Assembly: GCF_007830265.1 (NCBI RefSeq)
Contig: NZ_VLKE01000001.1
Location: 5,952,001-6,016,000, forward strand
Length of the DNA stretch: 64,000 nucleotides
Origin: Micromonospora olivasterospora
Lineage (GTDB): Bacteria; Actinomycetota; Actinomycetes; Mycobacteriales; Micromonosporaceae
Reading direction: 5' to 3'
Part shown: in pieces, positions 1 through 7,353 of the stretch
Numbering within the stretch: position 1 is the stretch's first letter
Layout of the letters: every line of letters begins with the position of its first letter
The notes under the pieces: generated by a model
Told to the model about the DNA's origin: nothing
Database searches by the model: none
Seen by the model: only the letters and a program-made list of their open reading frames with translations
Made by a program: the position numbers and the translations under genes

Positions 1-143
1 AGGCCGGCGTCCGGGCGGTGTTCGAGACCCTCCGCGAGGGCGTCACCCCGGGCCAGTACTCCGACGCCGTCGCCCAGCTCCCGTCGAAGCTCTGGGACCT
101 GGTGAACCCGTCGGCGCCCTACGTGGAGCGCAGCAGCGGTTGA
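1..143 (+). CDS. DUF2267-like protein, C-terminal part
   Basis: The window opens inside this gene. The frame beginning at base 3 reads AGVRAVFETLREGVTPG and ends ...YVERSSG before a TGA at 141-143. The pattern of a hydrophobic helix, LREGVTPG and then AQLPSKLWDLV resembles the second half of DUF2267 proteins, small helical proteins of unknown role common in actinobacteria. Only about 46 residues are visible, so nothing can be said about the start or promoter. A GTG start for the next gene follows 7 bases downstream, so the two may be cotranscribed. The family call rests on pattern recognition alone. Confidence 0.6.
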   Translation, partial: AGVRAVFETLREGVTPGQYSDAVAQLPSKLWDLVNPSAPYVERSSG

Positions 144-150
144 CGCGGCG

Positions 151-846
151 GTGCCCGGCGACGCGCCGCGGGACCGGTTCGCCTCGGCCCGGGTGGCGCG
201 GCTGGCCACCGTCGGGGCCGACGGCTGCCCCCACCTGGTGGCGGTGTGCTTCGTCCTGCTCGGCGACGTCGCCTACCACGCCGTGGACCACAAGCCCAAG
301 CGCCACCGCCGGCTGCGCCGGCTGGAGAACATCCGGGCGACGGGACGGGCGTGCCTGCTGGTCGACGGGTACGACGAGGACTGGTCGAAGCTGTGGTGGG
401 TCCGGCTCGACGGACACGGCCGCGTGGTGGACGACCCGGCGGAGGAGGACGCGGCCCGCGCCGCGCTGGTCGCCAAGTACCCGCAGTACGCCGACCGGCC
501 GCCGGACGGGCCGGTCGTCGCCGTCGCGGTGACCCGCTGGTCGGCGTGGTCGGCGGCCGAGGGCACGCCCGACCGGCCCGCGGGCTGCCCCGGCTCACCG
601 GTACGGGCCGCGCCGCCACTCGGTCTCGCGGGCCTCGTGGGCGGCACGTTCCCGCCGGACGGCGCCGTGCAGCGCGTGCCGGGACGGGCGCAGGACGACG
701 AGTTCGGCGAGCACGAGCGCCGCGCTGAGCGCGGTGAGCAGGACGGCGGCAGCCAGGGCCGGCAGGTGCAGCGCGACGGGGGTCAGGGCCAGCACCAGCA
801 CCACGGTGATCAGTCGGGTCCAGAGCAGCGTGCCGAGGACGCGTAG
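151..846 (+). CDS. PPOX-class F420-dependent oxidoreductase-like protein with an aberrant C-terminal extension
   Basis: Residues 1-135 look like the small split-barrel PPOX family (probable F420-dependent enzymes). They show RFASARVARLATVGADG near the start, then a central HRRLRRLENI stretch, a WSKLWWVRLDGHGRV strand pair and a terminal W-x-x-W (RWSAWSA). Such enzymes bind a flavin or F420 and are normally about 140 residues long. Here the frame runs on to 231 residues with a low-complexity, Q/H/G-rich tail. That tail is simply the antisense of an ltrA fragment on the minus strand (595-870), so the original stop near base 560 has probably been lost. The start is GTG at 151. The barrel may still fold; the tail is unlikely to be functional. 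Confidence 0.6.
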   Translation: MPGDAPRDRFASARVARLATVGADGCPHLVAVCFVLLGDVAYHAVDHKPKRHRRLRRLENIRATGRACLLVDGYDEDWSKLWWVRLDGHGRVVDDPAEEDAARAALVAKYPQYADRPPDGPVVAVAVTRWSAWSAAEGTPDRPAGCPGSPVRAAPPLGLAGLVGGTFPPDGAVQRVPGRAQDDEFGEHERRAERGEQDGGSQGRQVQRDGGQGQHQHHGDQSGPEQRAEDA

Positions 847-870
847 CTGGAAGCCGATGAGCCCGAGCAG
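595..870 (-). pseudogene. low-temperature-requirement A (LtrA)-like protein, C-terminal remnant
   Basis: Reading the minus strand from 870 gives LLGLIGFQLRVLGTLLWTRL, then an alanine/leucine-rich membrane segment (LALTPVALHLPALAAAVLLT) and a basic tail ending at a TGA at 595-597. This matches the last transmembrane segment and tail of LtrA-family membrane proteins. Everything upstream is missing: the frame meets the right end of a tnpB-type insertion element at 870/871. The fragment has no start codon of its own with an RBS and overlaps the extended PPOX frame on the other strand. It is interpreted as an ltrA gene interrupted by the insertion element and then deleted. Confidence 0.6.
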
Positions 871-879
871 TTGACTTCC

Positions 880-902
880 TCTGCCCCCCTGAAGGGGGCA
901 GA
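880..902 (-). ncRNA. right-end hairpin / putative omega-RNA 3' stem of the tnpB remnant
   Basis: A 9-bp perfect stem (880-888 with 894-902) and a 5-nt loop sit at the element's right end. In IS605-type elements the TnpB guide (omega) RNA is transcribed through the tnpB 3' end and this hairpin, with the guide lying just beyond the element. Here the guide would fall in ltrA sequence at about 870-851. Transcription has not been shown and the nuclease is truncated, so this is a structural inference. Confidence 0.4.
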
Positions 903-915
903 TTCCTGGCGGTGC

Positions 916-1320
916 TCATGCGGCACGCCGGGTGGTTGACGCTTCGCAGCCCACAGGTGCGGGGCTCCACGTCCGTACACGACCAAGCCCGGCCGCGTTG
1001 AGAATGTTCAGGGCCGCGTTGGTGTCGGCGTGGTCGAGGTGCCCGCACGAGGTACAGGTGAACACGACGCCGGTACGGGAGCGGGGGTCACGGTGCCCGC
1101 AGGTTGAGCACGTTTGCGACGTGTACGCTGCTGGCACTTTCAGCAGTTGCCCGCCCCGCTCGGCCAGCTTGTACGCCAGCAGTTCAACGGTGCGTGCGTG
1201 GGCCTCGTTGAGCATGACCCGGTTCAGCCCGGCCTTCTGCCGCACGTTGCGGCCCGGCTCGGCGATGGCGCCTCTCGCAGAGCGGGTCATGTTTTCCACC
1301 CGCAGTTCCTCCACCGCCAC
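916..1320 (-). pseudogene. tnpB: TnpB nuclease, C-terminal fragment
   Basis: The 134 residues contain the RuvC-II glutamate region (VAVEELRVENM), a complete four-cysteine zinc ribbon (CSTCGH...CTSCGH) and the RuvC-III aspartate (DHADTNAALNIL). The N-terminal domain and the RuvC-I aspartate are missing, so the roughly 400-residue RNA-guided nuclease is reduced to a third and should be catalytically dead. In-frame similarity extends a few codons upstream of the GTG at 1320 (RRYVVAVEEL), which shows truncation rather than a real start. A TnpB guide RNA normally overlaps this 3' end and extends through the hairpin at 880-902. Confidence 0.8.
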
Positions 1321-1346
1321 GACGTAACGCCGCCTGGGGGACGACG

Positions 1347-1820
1347 TCAGCGGAGGACGGTGACCTCGACCGGGCCCACCCGCAGCGTGCCGTCGGTCAG
1401 CGGCGAGCAGCGGACGCCGCCACGGCGGCGCAGCGCCTTCCAGGTGCCCGGGCCGACGGTGGCGTCCAGCCAGGCACAGGGCGGGGCGGCCCGGTGGACC
1501 CGCAGTCGCACCGGGCCCTGCCCCGAGTCGAGCACCAGCACGGACCCGACCAGCTCGTCCACCGCGACGCCGGCGGTCAGGATGTTGCGCCGCAACTGCG
1601 TCAGGTCGGCGCCGGGTGGCAGGGACTCCCGCGCGATCACCGTGACGCTCGCGTCGCGGTGCGCCGGCCGACCGAAGTAGCGATCGCCGACGATGCCGAG
1701 CCCGGCGCGGATCTCGACCTGCTCGACGAGCTCGTCGGGCGGAGCCGGGGCCGGACCGTCGGCCGGCCGGCCCACGTAGCGGTGCACCGGCGAGGCCAGC
1801 AGCTGGACGATCTCGGGCAC
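1347..1820 (-). CDS. MOSC domain protein
   Basis: The 157-residue product from a GTG at 1820 begins MPEIVQLLASPVHRYVGRP. It continues with the MOSC-type core (VEIRAGLGIVGDRYFGR, VTVIARESL, LRRNILTAGVAVDELVG) and the conserved cysteine block APPCAWLDATVGPGTWKAL. MOSC domains in molybdenum-cofactor sulfurases and related proteins bind or transfer sulfur carried on a cysteine. The open frame extends upstream to an ATG at 2012, but that part (residues 1-64 of the longer frame) does not look like the family, so the internal start is preferred despite a weak RBS. The gene converges on nothing intact: its 3' end touches the IS remnant. Confidence 0.7.
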   Translation of the reverse strand: MPEIVQLLASPVHRYVGRPADGPAPAPPDELVEQVEIRAGLGIVGDRYFGRPAHRDASVTVIARESLPPGADLTQLRRNILTAGVAVDELVGSVLVLDSGQGPVRLRVHRAAPPCAWLDATVGPGTWKALRRRGGVRCSPLTDGTLRVGPVEVTVLR

Positions 1821-2079
1821 GGCCGCGATTCTACGGCCGGACCGCACGTCGACCGGCCCGCCGACGAGTACGACAGCACCGCTGAGCGTCCACGATCGGT
1901 ACGCCGCAGGGGTACGGGCGGCGGTCTCCGGGTGCGCTTCCATTGCTGGCAAGCGCCGGGCCATACGGAAAAACCGTACGCCGTCGCGCCCGCGTGATCG
2001 AGGTCGGTCCACCGGTACGCGCCTGCAGGTGGCATGTGACGGGCATCATGGATGCGTTCCCGCCTCGGATGGAGGGTCA

Positions 2080-2700
2080 TTGAGCACCGACGAGAGCCAA
2101 CGCCGGTACTGGGACCGGCAGGCCCCCAGTTACGACCAGAGGATGAGCTTCTTCGAGCGTCGCCTCGTGCGTGACACCCGGGCCTGGATCTGCGGCCAGG
2201 CCAGCGGCGACACCCTCGAGGTCGCGATCGGCACGGGGCTGAACCTGCCCTGCTACCCGCACGACGTACGGCTCACCGGCGTCGAGCTCAGCCCCGCCAT
2301 GCTCGGCCTCGCCCGGCGGCGGGCGGCCGCCCTCGGCCGGGACGCGGACCTGAGGCTCGGCACCGCCCACCACCTCGACTTCCCCGACGGCAGTTTCGGC
2401 AGCGTCGTCTGCACGCTGTCGCTGTGCGCGATCCCCGACGACCGGCGGGCGGTGGCGGAGATGATCCGCGTACTTCGGCCCGGCGGCCTGCTCCTGCTCG
2501 CCGACCACGTCGCCGGCGCCACCCTCCCCGTGCGCGCCCTCCAGCTGCTGGTCGACCTCGTCAGCGTCCCGCTGGCGGGGGAACACTTCCGGCGCCGCCC
2601 CATCCGGCACGTGCGGGCCGCCGGGATGGTCGTCGAACGACACGAGCGGTACGCCCGCGGGGTGATCGAACGCCTCGCCGCCCGCAAGCCCACGGAGTGA
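2080..2700 (+). CDS. class I SAM-dependent methyltransferase
   Basis: The 206-residue product has the UbiE/COQ5-like fold markers: QRRYWDRQAPSYDQRMSFFE at the start, motif I LEVAIGTGLNLPCYP, the acidic end of strand two (LTGVELSP), motif II VVCTLSLCAIPDD and motif III VLRPGGLLLLADHV. It should transfer a methyl group from S-adenosylmethionine to a small, possibly lipid-like, substrate that cannot be named from sequence. The TTG at 2080 is chosen because GGAGGG lies just upstream at 2071-2076. A GTG at 2029 would add 17 residues that do not resemble the family. It stands alone and converges on the truncated ABC operon. Confidence 0.75.
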   Translation: MSTDESQRRYWDRQAPSYDQRMSFFERRLVRDTRAWICGQASGDTLEVAIGTGLNLPCYPHDVRLTGVELSPAMLGLARRRAAALGRDADLRLGTAHHLDFPDGSFGSVVCTLSLCAIPDDRRAVAEMIRVLRPGGLLLLADHVAGATLPVRALQLLVDLVSVPLAGEHFRRRPIRHVRAAGMVVERHERYARGVIERLAARKPTE

Positions 2701-2724
2701 TCGACAACGGGACTCCCCCGGCGC

Positions 2725-3212
2725 TCACCCGTTGCGGGCAGCCTCCGGTCCGGTGAGCCGGCGCAGCAACGGCAGCGTCGACGCGACGATGCCCAGCGAC
2801 ACCGCCAGCCCGCCGGCGACCATGAGGTAGAACGACCCGTCCGGCGGCAGCAGGGTGTAGCCGAGCTGCGCGCGCAGGAACAGGTGCGCGACCAGGAACC
2901 CCATCCCGAGGGCCACCACCGCCACCGCGAGCAACGGTACGACGGTCTCCAGCGCGACCACGCGGCGCAGCGTGCGCAGCCGTACCCCGGTGAGCCGCAG
3001 CATGCTGAACGGCCGCTTCCGGTCGCTCAGCCCGCCGGCCACACTCACCGCCAGGCTGCAGCCCGCGATCGGCAGGCTCGCCAGCATCACCACGTCGGCC
3101 AGCCGCTGGAACTACACCAGCGGGCGCGCCGAGTTCGCCTGCCACTCGGCAACACTCGACGGGAAGCGCCCCGACGGAAACGCGTCGATCAGCATCGTCC
3201 GGGCCCGGCCAC
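2725..3212 (-). pseudogene. FtsX-like ABC permease, C-terminal remnant with an in-frame stop
   Basis: Reading the minus strand, about 40 codons (AFPSGRFPSSVAEWQ...) end at TAG directly before FQRLADVVMLASLPIAG. The frame then runs open to a TGA at 2725 through three membrane segments and the FtsX-type LSDRKRPFSMLRLTGV loop. This is the last third of an FtsX permease. Upstream it is fused, out of frame, to the first 22 or so codons of an ABC ATPase, so an internal deletion has removed most of both genes. A nonsense mutation adds to the inactivation. No function is expected. Confidence 0.75.
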
Positions 3213-3281
3213 GCTGGCCCCTCGCAGCGCCGGGGTCTCACCGAAGGACAGCACGACGTCCCGGGCCTCGACCGCCTTCAC
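3189..3281 (-). pseudogene. ABC transporter ATP-binding protein, N-terminal stub
   Basis: A GTG at 3281 overlaps the PadR stop codon by four bases (GTGA). It opens a frame reading MKAVEARDVVLSFGETPALRG, the usual first strand of an ABC ATPase just before the Walker A loop. After about 22 codons the sequence jumps to the middle of an FtsX permease and the frame closes at 3189. The 4-bp overlap shows that padR, the ATPase and the permease once formed one operon, a common arrangement for PadR-controlled drug or peptide exporters. The deletion removed Walker A onwards. Confidence 0.7.
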
Positions 3282-3802
3282 CGCCGTACCACCGTGCGCA
3301 GGGCGTCGAGCCGGGCGACCGTGGTGTCGATCCAGTGCAGGTCGGCCTCCAGGTGGAACAGGCCGTGGTCGGCCAGCATGGCGTCGACCAGGTCGCCGCC
3401 GCGCCTGATGTCGGTGAGTTCCTTCATCCGCCGCAGGTGCGCGGCGCGCTGCCGGTCGAGGTACTCCTCGGCGGGGCGGCCGAGCATCAGCGCCAGCACG
3501 ACCTTGGTGAACAGCACCGTCTGCAGGTTGGGCTCGGCCTCGACCGGCTCGGTGAGCCAGGACTCGACTTCGGTGGCGCCACGGTCGGTGATGACGTAGC
3601 GCTTACGCTCGGGGCCGACGCCCGGCTCGACCTCGCCGATCACGATCTTGCCGTCGCGGGCGAGCCGGCCGAGGGTCGCGTAGACCTGGCCGAACGGCAG
3701 CGGCTTGCCGCGGCTGAAGAAGGTGTCGTAGTCGCGCTTGAGGTCGTAGCCGTGGCTGGGCTCGCGTTCGAGCAGGCCGAGGAGGGTCATGGGAACGCTC
3801 AT
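3278..3802 (-). CDS. PadR-family transcriptional regulator
   Basis: The 174-residue protein begins MSVPMTLLGLLEREPSHGYD and shows the PadR winged helix: LKRDYDTFFSRGKPLPFGQV, YATLGRLARDGKI, then the wing (ERKRYVITDRGATEVESWL). A C-terminal helical domain follows (PVEAEPNLQTVLFTKVVLAL...). PadR proteins are dimeric repressors, often of an adjacent ABC exporter. Here the exporter is a deletion remnant directly downstream, so the regulator may be an orphan. Two direct 11-bp repeats and alternating TA-rich steps lie just upstream at 3824-3847 and are the best candidates for its own operator. Confidence 0.9.
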   Translation of the reverse strand: MSVPMTLLGLLEREPSHGYDLKRDYDTFFSRGKPLPFGQVYATLGRLARDGKIVIGEVEPGVGPERKRYVITDRGATEVESWLTEPVEAEPNLQTVLFTKVVLALMLGRPAEEYLDRQRAAHLRRMKELTDIRRGGDLVDAMLADHGLFHLEADLHWIDTTVARLDALRTVVRR

Positions 3803-3823
3803 GGCGACACCGCACCCCGAGCG

Positions 3824-3847
3824 TATACCTCGCGTATATACCTCGCG
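3824..3847. promoter_or_regulatory. candidate PadR operator/promoter
   Basis: The 11-mer TATACCTCGCG occurs twice, at 3824-3834 and 3837-3847, 13 bp apart, embedded in GTATAC/GTATATAC steps 22-45 bp upstream of the padR start. On the minus strand these TA-rich steps could serve as a -10 region. The spacing of just over one helical turn suits a dimeric winged-helix repressor acting on its own promoter. The function is inferred from position and repetition only. Confidence 0.45.
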
Positions 3848-3883
3848 CGTGTACTCGGTCTCGGCGGCGATCCGCCGCGACGT

Positions 3884-4414
3884 TCACCAACCGTGCGGGC
3901 CGGCCAGCCAGCGGTCCAGGGCCTCCGGGGAGTCGAACAGCAGCACCGGCGGCCCGGACGGATCGCGCTGCCAGGCCCGCATCCGCCGCCGGGCCCGGCC
4001 GAACGCGGTGACGTGCCACACCAGGATCGAGTCCCGGGACAGCACGCTGCCCAGCGACTCACGGTTGCCGTTGCAGATCTCCTCGCCCGTCGCCAACCGG
4101 CGCAGCGTGCGGCGCAGCAGCCGCCGGAAGGAGCACCACCGCGGGTAGTCCAGGCCGATCACCAGGTCGGCGCGCGCCAGCGGCACGTCCCGCCAGCCGT
4201 GGTACGTCCCGTCGAGGATCCACCGGTCCCGTCGGCAGATCTCCTCGATCCGGCTGCGTTGCTGCGCGACCGGCACCTCCACCCAGCCCGGCTGCCAGAG
4301 CAGGTCGTCGACCGGATACCAGGGCACGCCCAGGCGCTCGGCCAGCCGCGCGGCGAGGGTGGACTTGCCCGCGCCGTGCACCCCGTCGACGAGGATGCGG
4401 GACGGTGCGCTCAT
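3884..4414 (-). CDS. P-loop nucleotide kinase-like ATPase (AAA/topology-modulation type)
   Basis: The 176-residue product from the ATG at 4414 starts MSAPSRILVDGVHGAGKSTL, placing a Walker A loop at residues 10-17. It then shows WYPVDDLLWQPGWVEVP, RDRWILDGTYHGWRD and DLVIGLDYPRWCSFRRLLRR. This layout of P-loop, substrate-aspartate strand, DGTYH strand and arginine-rich lid is that of small bacterial adenylate kinase-like proteins once called topology modulation proteins. The substrate is unknown. An upstream ATG at 4474 would add an arginine-rich leader not typical of the family. It is divergent from the short frame at 4556 and convergent with nothing. Confidence 0.75.
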   Translation of the reverse strand: MSAPSRILVDGVHGAGKSTLAARLAERLGVPWYPVDDLLWQPGWVEVPVAQQRSRIEEICRRDRWILDGTYHGWRDVPLARADLVIGLDYPRWCSFRRLLRRTLRRLATGEEICNGNRESLGSVLSRDSILVWHVTAFGRARRRMRAWQRDPSGPPVLLFDSPEALDRWLAGPHGW

Positions 4415-4555
4415 CGGCGGCAGCGTACGTCGCCGACGCAACTGCCGCCTCTGTGGTCGGCACCCTACGACCATCCGAGCAGGGTGTCCACCCCCTAGAC
4501 GCTCGGGAGTACGCGGGCCAGGGCCGCTCGGCGTTCGCCCTCAAGCACCGGCACC

Positions 4556-4741
4556 GTGCTCTTCGAGGTGCGCGGCCAGCAGGACGACCTGGGCCAGAAG
4601 CAGCACGGCATGCTCGTGCAGAGTGTGCAGACCGGCGTGGAGTCGCTGCTCAGCGGCCTGGCCGACGGCACCGTCGACCGGGTCGACGGCGACAACTTCT
4701 TCGACCTGCCCGACTACGGCTGGGACACCACGAACGACTGA
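4556..4741 (+). CDS. small acidic hypothetical protein or gene remnant
   Basis: The frame is open from a TAG at 4496-4498; a GTG at 4556 gives 61 residues beginning MLFEVRGQQDDLGQKQHGML and ending in acidic DYGWDTTND. Composition and codon bias look coding, with strong third-position GC and amphipathic helices (LVQSVQTGVESLLSGLADGT), but no RBS precedes the GTG and no family was recognised. It may be the C-terminal piece of a lost gene, since remnants are frequent in this window. It ends 150 bp before the decarboxylase-like gene. Confidence 0.35.
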   Translation: MLFEVRGQQDDLGQKQHGMLVQSVQTGVESLLSGLADGTVDRVDGDNFFDLPDYGWDTTND

Positions 4742-4890
4742 GCACCGACGGGGCAGTTGCGGGGACAGCCTGTTCCCGCGGCTGCTTCGTTCCCGCCCCG
4801 GCCGCGTGTCGCCAATCCGTCGTTGTCCCCCCGCGGGCCCGGCCGTAGCGTCGCGACCACAGATCGATGCCGCGCGGAAGGGCTTCCCCC

Positions 4891-5562
4891 GTGACCGAAC
4901 TCGTCGCTCCGCAGCTCGTCGTCAACAGCCGGATGATCTACTTCGGCTGGGTGCCGGCCGACCCCGACGCCGTGGCCGCCCTGGTGCCCGAAGGGCTCGA
5001 GCCGGCGCCGAACCGCCAGGTCTTCATGAACCAGTACGTCGTCGACGACGCGGGGCAGACCTCCGGCTTCGGCGCGTACTCCCTCACCTACATCGGGCCG
5101 GACCTGTCCGGGGTCGACGCCCCCGACGGGGTCACCCCCGGCCGCTGGTGGACGCACTACTTCAACTCCAGTCCGGTGGTTCGCGAGTACGCCCTCGCGC
5201 GGGGCGTGCCGGCCACCGTGGGAACCACCACCATCGAGGTGCGGGGTCACCGCCTGGTCGCCACCACCGAGGCGGACGGCGTACCCGTGATCAGGACGAC
5301 GGCCCGCGTCGGCCGCACCGGCGACGCCGTCAACCGGGGGCAACTGCGGTACCTCACCAGGCTGGACGGCAGGCTGCTCAGCGGCAACTATCCGTTCGTG
5401 GCGGAGCCGGTCGACCCCTTCGAGGTCGAGTCGCTGGAGTTCCTGGCACCCGACCACCCGGTGTACGCGCTGCGCCCGGCCGCGCCGCTACAGGTCGCCT
5501 GGGGCTTCTACTCGCCGCGTTCGTCGTTCGCCTACCCCGGTGGCGAGTCGGTCCTCGACTGA
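4891..5562 (+). CDS. acetoacetate decarboxylase-family protein
   Basis: The 223-residue product from the GTG at 4891 (RBS GGAAGGG at 4876-4882) has the acetoacetate decarboxylase-like barrel. It shows LVVNSRMIYFGWVPADPDAV, VPEGLEPAPNRQVFMNQYVV, FGAYSLTYIGPDLSG, the RWWTHYFNSSPVVREYA block and the end strand PLQVAWGFYSPRSSF. Family members decarboxylate or cyclise beta-keto acids or modify pyrone-like metabolites, so the substrate here is unknown. An ATG at 4867 lies upstream of the RBS and is less likely. The gene converges on the secreted propeller gene across a strong hairpin. No biosynthetic cluster is next to it. Confidence 0.7.
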   Translation: MTELVAPQLVVNSRMIYFGWVPADPDAVAALVPEGLEPAPNRQVFMNQYVVDDAGQTSGFGAYSLTYIGPDLSGVDAPDGVTPGRWWTHYFNSSPVVREYALARGVPATVGTTTIEVRGHRLVATTEADGVPVIRTTARVGRTGDAVNRGQLRYLTRLDGRLLSGNYPFVAEPVDPFEVESLEFLAPDHPVYALRPAAPLQVAWGFYSPRSSFAYPGGESVLD

Positions 5563-5578
5563 TTCCGTCCCGGCGAAA

Positions 5579-5623
5579 CCCGCCGGAACCTGGCCTTCTC
5601 GTGGACTGCCAGGCCCCGGCGGG
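5579..5623. terminator. bidirectional hairpin terminator
   Basis: CCCGCCGG (5579-5586) pairs with CCGGCGGG (5616-5623) and CCTGGC (5589-5594) with GCCAGG (5608-5613). The two stems are separated by a two-base internal loop and closed by a 13-nt loop. It sits between two converging genes ending at 5562 and 5640, so it can serve both strands. Confidence 0.6.
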
Positions 5624-5639
5624 CCCCCGGAGCCAGCGG

Positions 5640-7007
5640 TCACGCGTTGTTGCCGCCCTGGTCGTGCGGGACGGTGACGGTGACCGTGCAGCCGACCGGT
5701 CGGCCGATCTCGTCGTGGCCGCCGTACGTCAGGCGGTACACCCGGTCCCCGCCGTTCCCGGCCCGTTCGGCCCGCAGCTTGCCGCTGGTGTCGGGGGTGC
5801 CGGTGGCGAAGCCGCTGGCGTCGGTGGCGTCCCCGCCGGTCACGCCGGTCAGGGCGAACGCGTTCGGGCCGAGGACGCCGTCGCGCAGGTCCACGGTCAC
5901 GGTGACGTCGACCAGTTCGTGGTTCGGCGGCCACAGGACCGGCCGGTCCACCGCGCAGTCCAGCTGGCGTACCGGAAGCGGCTCGGCCAGGGTGGCGGTG
6001 GCGTGCCCGATGGTCGCGGTGAGCCGGCCGCCGGCCTCGTAGTACATGTGGGCGGTGCGCCCGTCGAAGTAGAACGTCGGCGCGGCCGAGCGGCCGAGGT
6101 CGGGAGCGGCGGTCATCGAGTCGTGCACGACGCCGAGGTGGATCTCCTGATCGAAGTTCTCCCCGACGTCCACCGCGTGCATGTTGCCGTCGGCGGCGTG
6201 GTAGATCACCAGGTTGCGGTCCTGCCAGCGGAGAAAGAACGGCCCGGAGGCGTTCGGGCCCTCGTCGCCCTGCGGGGTGACGATCGGTTCGGGTTGCATG
6301 GCCCAGGTCCGCGCGTCGTTGGAGACGGCCCAGCGGATCCGCCGGGACACCGGCCCGGTCGGTCCCGGCAGCGCCGCGGTGGGATTGTCCATGAAGACCA
6401 TCAGGTAGCGCGTGCCCAGGCGGGGCACGGACTGCTCGAACACCCGGGCGTAGGAGGTCTCCCCGCCGGTGGTCTCGTTCCGGCTGACGGCGGTGCCGCC
6501 GTAGCTGAAGTGGATGCCGTCGTCGGAGGTCGCGTACCGTGTGATCGAGTTCTCGCCGTGGAAGTAGAGGAACAGCTTGCGCTCGCCCTCGATCCACACC
6601 GCGTGCGGCGACGAGATGTGGCTGACCGTCGAGTAGTGCGGCAGCCAGGTGTTGCTGATCAGCGGGTTGGCGTTGTATTCGGTCCAGGGGCCGTCGATCG
6701 AGTCGGAGTAGGCGAGGGCGATCCCGCCGGGACGCTCGTGCGGCGCGTAGTACAGGTAGTAGGTGCCGAGCGGGTTCGAGAAGTAGTCGGCGGCCCGGAT
6801 GACGCTCGGGAAGATGAACTCGTTCGTCGGGTTGTAGGCGAGGGTGCGCTTGTCGAACGCGGTGCCCACGTAGCTGAACTGGGGAAAGTCGAGGTCAGAG
6901 CCGGCGGCGGCGGCTGGCGCGGCGCCGGTCGCGGCGGCGACGAGCAGGCTGGCGCCGGCGGCCGCCGCGACGGCGAGTCGGGATGAGGTGGTGGGTGGTC
7001 TCGTCAT
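5640..7007 (-). CDS. secreted GH43-like five-bladed beta-propeller protein
   Basis: The 455-residue product begins with an alanine-rich Sec signal (MTRPPTTSSRLAVAAAAG... to about residue 36). A propeller-like body follows with repeated aromatic/DG blade motifs: FPSVIRAADYFSNPLGTYYL, IALAYSDSIDGPWTEYNANP, SSPHAVWIEGERKLFLYFHG, NASGPFFLRWQDRNLVIYHA. This pattern is typical of GH43/GH32-like glycosidases acting outside the cell. The last 110 residues (from LDCAVDRPVLWPPNHELVDV) look like a separate beta-sandwich. The ATG at 7007 is chosen for its AGAGGAAG ribosome site. The gene is divergent from the LacI-type regulator, and its promoter region contains LacI-type palindromes, so it is probably co-regulated with the sugar transporter. 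The substrate is unknown. Confidence 0.7.
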   Translation of the reverse strand: MTRPPTTSSRLAVAAAAGASLLVAAATGAAPAAAAGSDLDFPQFSYVGTAFDKRTLAYNPTNEFIFPSVIRAADYFSNPLGTYYLYYAPHERPGGIALAYSDSIDGPWTEYNANPLISNTWLPHYSTVSHISSPHAVWIEGERKLFLYFHGENSITRYATSDDGIHFSYGGTAVSRNETTGGETSYARVFEQSVPRLGTRYLMVFMDNPTAALPGPTGPVSRRIRWAVSNDARTWAMQPEPIVTPQGDEGPNASGPFFLRWQDRNLVIYHAADGNMHAVDVGENFDQEIHLGVVHDSMTAAPDLGRSAAPTFYFDGRTAHMYYEAGGRLTATIGHATATLAEPLPVRQLDCAVDRPVLWPPNHELVDVTVTVDLRDGVLGPNAFALTGVTGGDATDASGFATGTPDTSGKLRAERAGNGGDRVYRLTYGGHDEIGRPVGCTVTVTVPHDQGGNNA

Positions 7008-7214
7008 GTGTCTTCCTCTTCTGTCGGGCCCGTCGGACGCTGGGCCGTCCGCGACAAAGGGGTGCTGAGCCCGCGGCATCGGCCGGGGGAGCACGCCGGG
7101 GCGGCGCCCGGGCGGGTGCTGCCCCCGGCGAACCGACGACGTCCAGCGGCAGCGATAACTCTCAGTAAGACCGCGTGGGTCGTCGAAGTCGGCGATCCGT
7201 GCGGCGCCGCTGTA

Positions 7215-7228
7215 CTAATACGTATTAG
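7215..7228. promoter_or_regulatory. LacI-type operator 1
   Basis: CTAATACGTATTAG is a perfect 14-bp palindrome with the central CG expected for LacI-family sites. It lies downstream of a likely minus-strand -35 (TTGACA, 7274-7269), about where the propeller gene's transcript would begin. Repressor bound here would block the minus-strand gene. Confidence 0.8.
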
Positions 7229-7264
7229 CATCCACGTTTCTCGAATGTTGCGTGCCCGGGAGGG

Positions 7265-7277
7265 CTCTTGTCAAGAG
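7265..7277 (-). promoter_or_regulatory. -35 region of the GH43-like gene within an inverted repeat
   Basis: CTCTTG-T-CAAGAG is an inverted repeat. Its minus-strand reading contains TTGACA (7274-7269). A weak -10 candidate (AACATT) follows about 19 bp downstream, and operator 1 lies directly after that. No stronger promoter was seen on the minus strand in this gap. Confidence 0.4.
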
Positions 7278-7339
7278 GGCCCGCCGGCTTCTCGGGCACC
7301 GGGCGCACCCTTCGCGCCCGCCGTCGGGGACCGGTCCTG

Positions 7340-7353
7340 CTAATGCGCATTAC
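7340..7353. promoter_or_regulatory. LacI-type operator 2
   Basis: CTAATGCGCATTAC contains the perfect 12-bp palindrome TAATGCGCATTA (7341-7352). It lies 40 bp upstream of a plus-strand TTGACA (7393-7398) and 125 bp from operator 1. It fits looping or cooperative repression by one LacI-family tetramer or dimer pair. Confidence 0.75.

Larger units (their letters stand above)
871..1340 (-). mobile_element. IS200/IS605-type insertion sequence remnant (right end plus tnpB 3' half)
   Basis: The segment holds the 3' half of a tnpB gene and a right-end hairpin at 880-902 (stem TCTGCCCCC/GGGGGCAGA with loop CTGAA). On the element's own strand the end reads ...GGAAGTCAA, immediately followed by ltrA sequence. 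TCAA is the right-end cleavage sequence known for IS608-like members. No tnpA and no left end are present; similarity stops at about 1340, just before the MOSC gene. The element therefore cannot move by itself. Confidence 0.65.
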
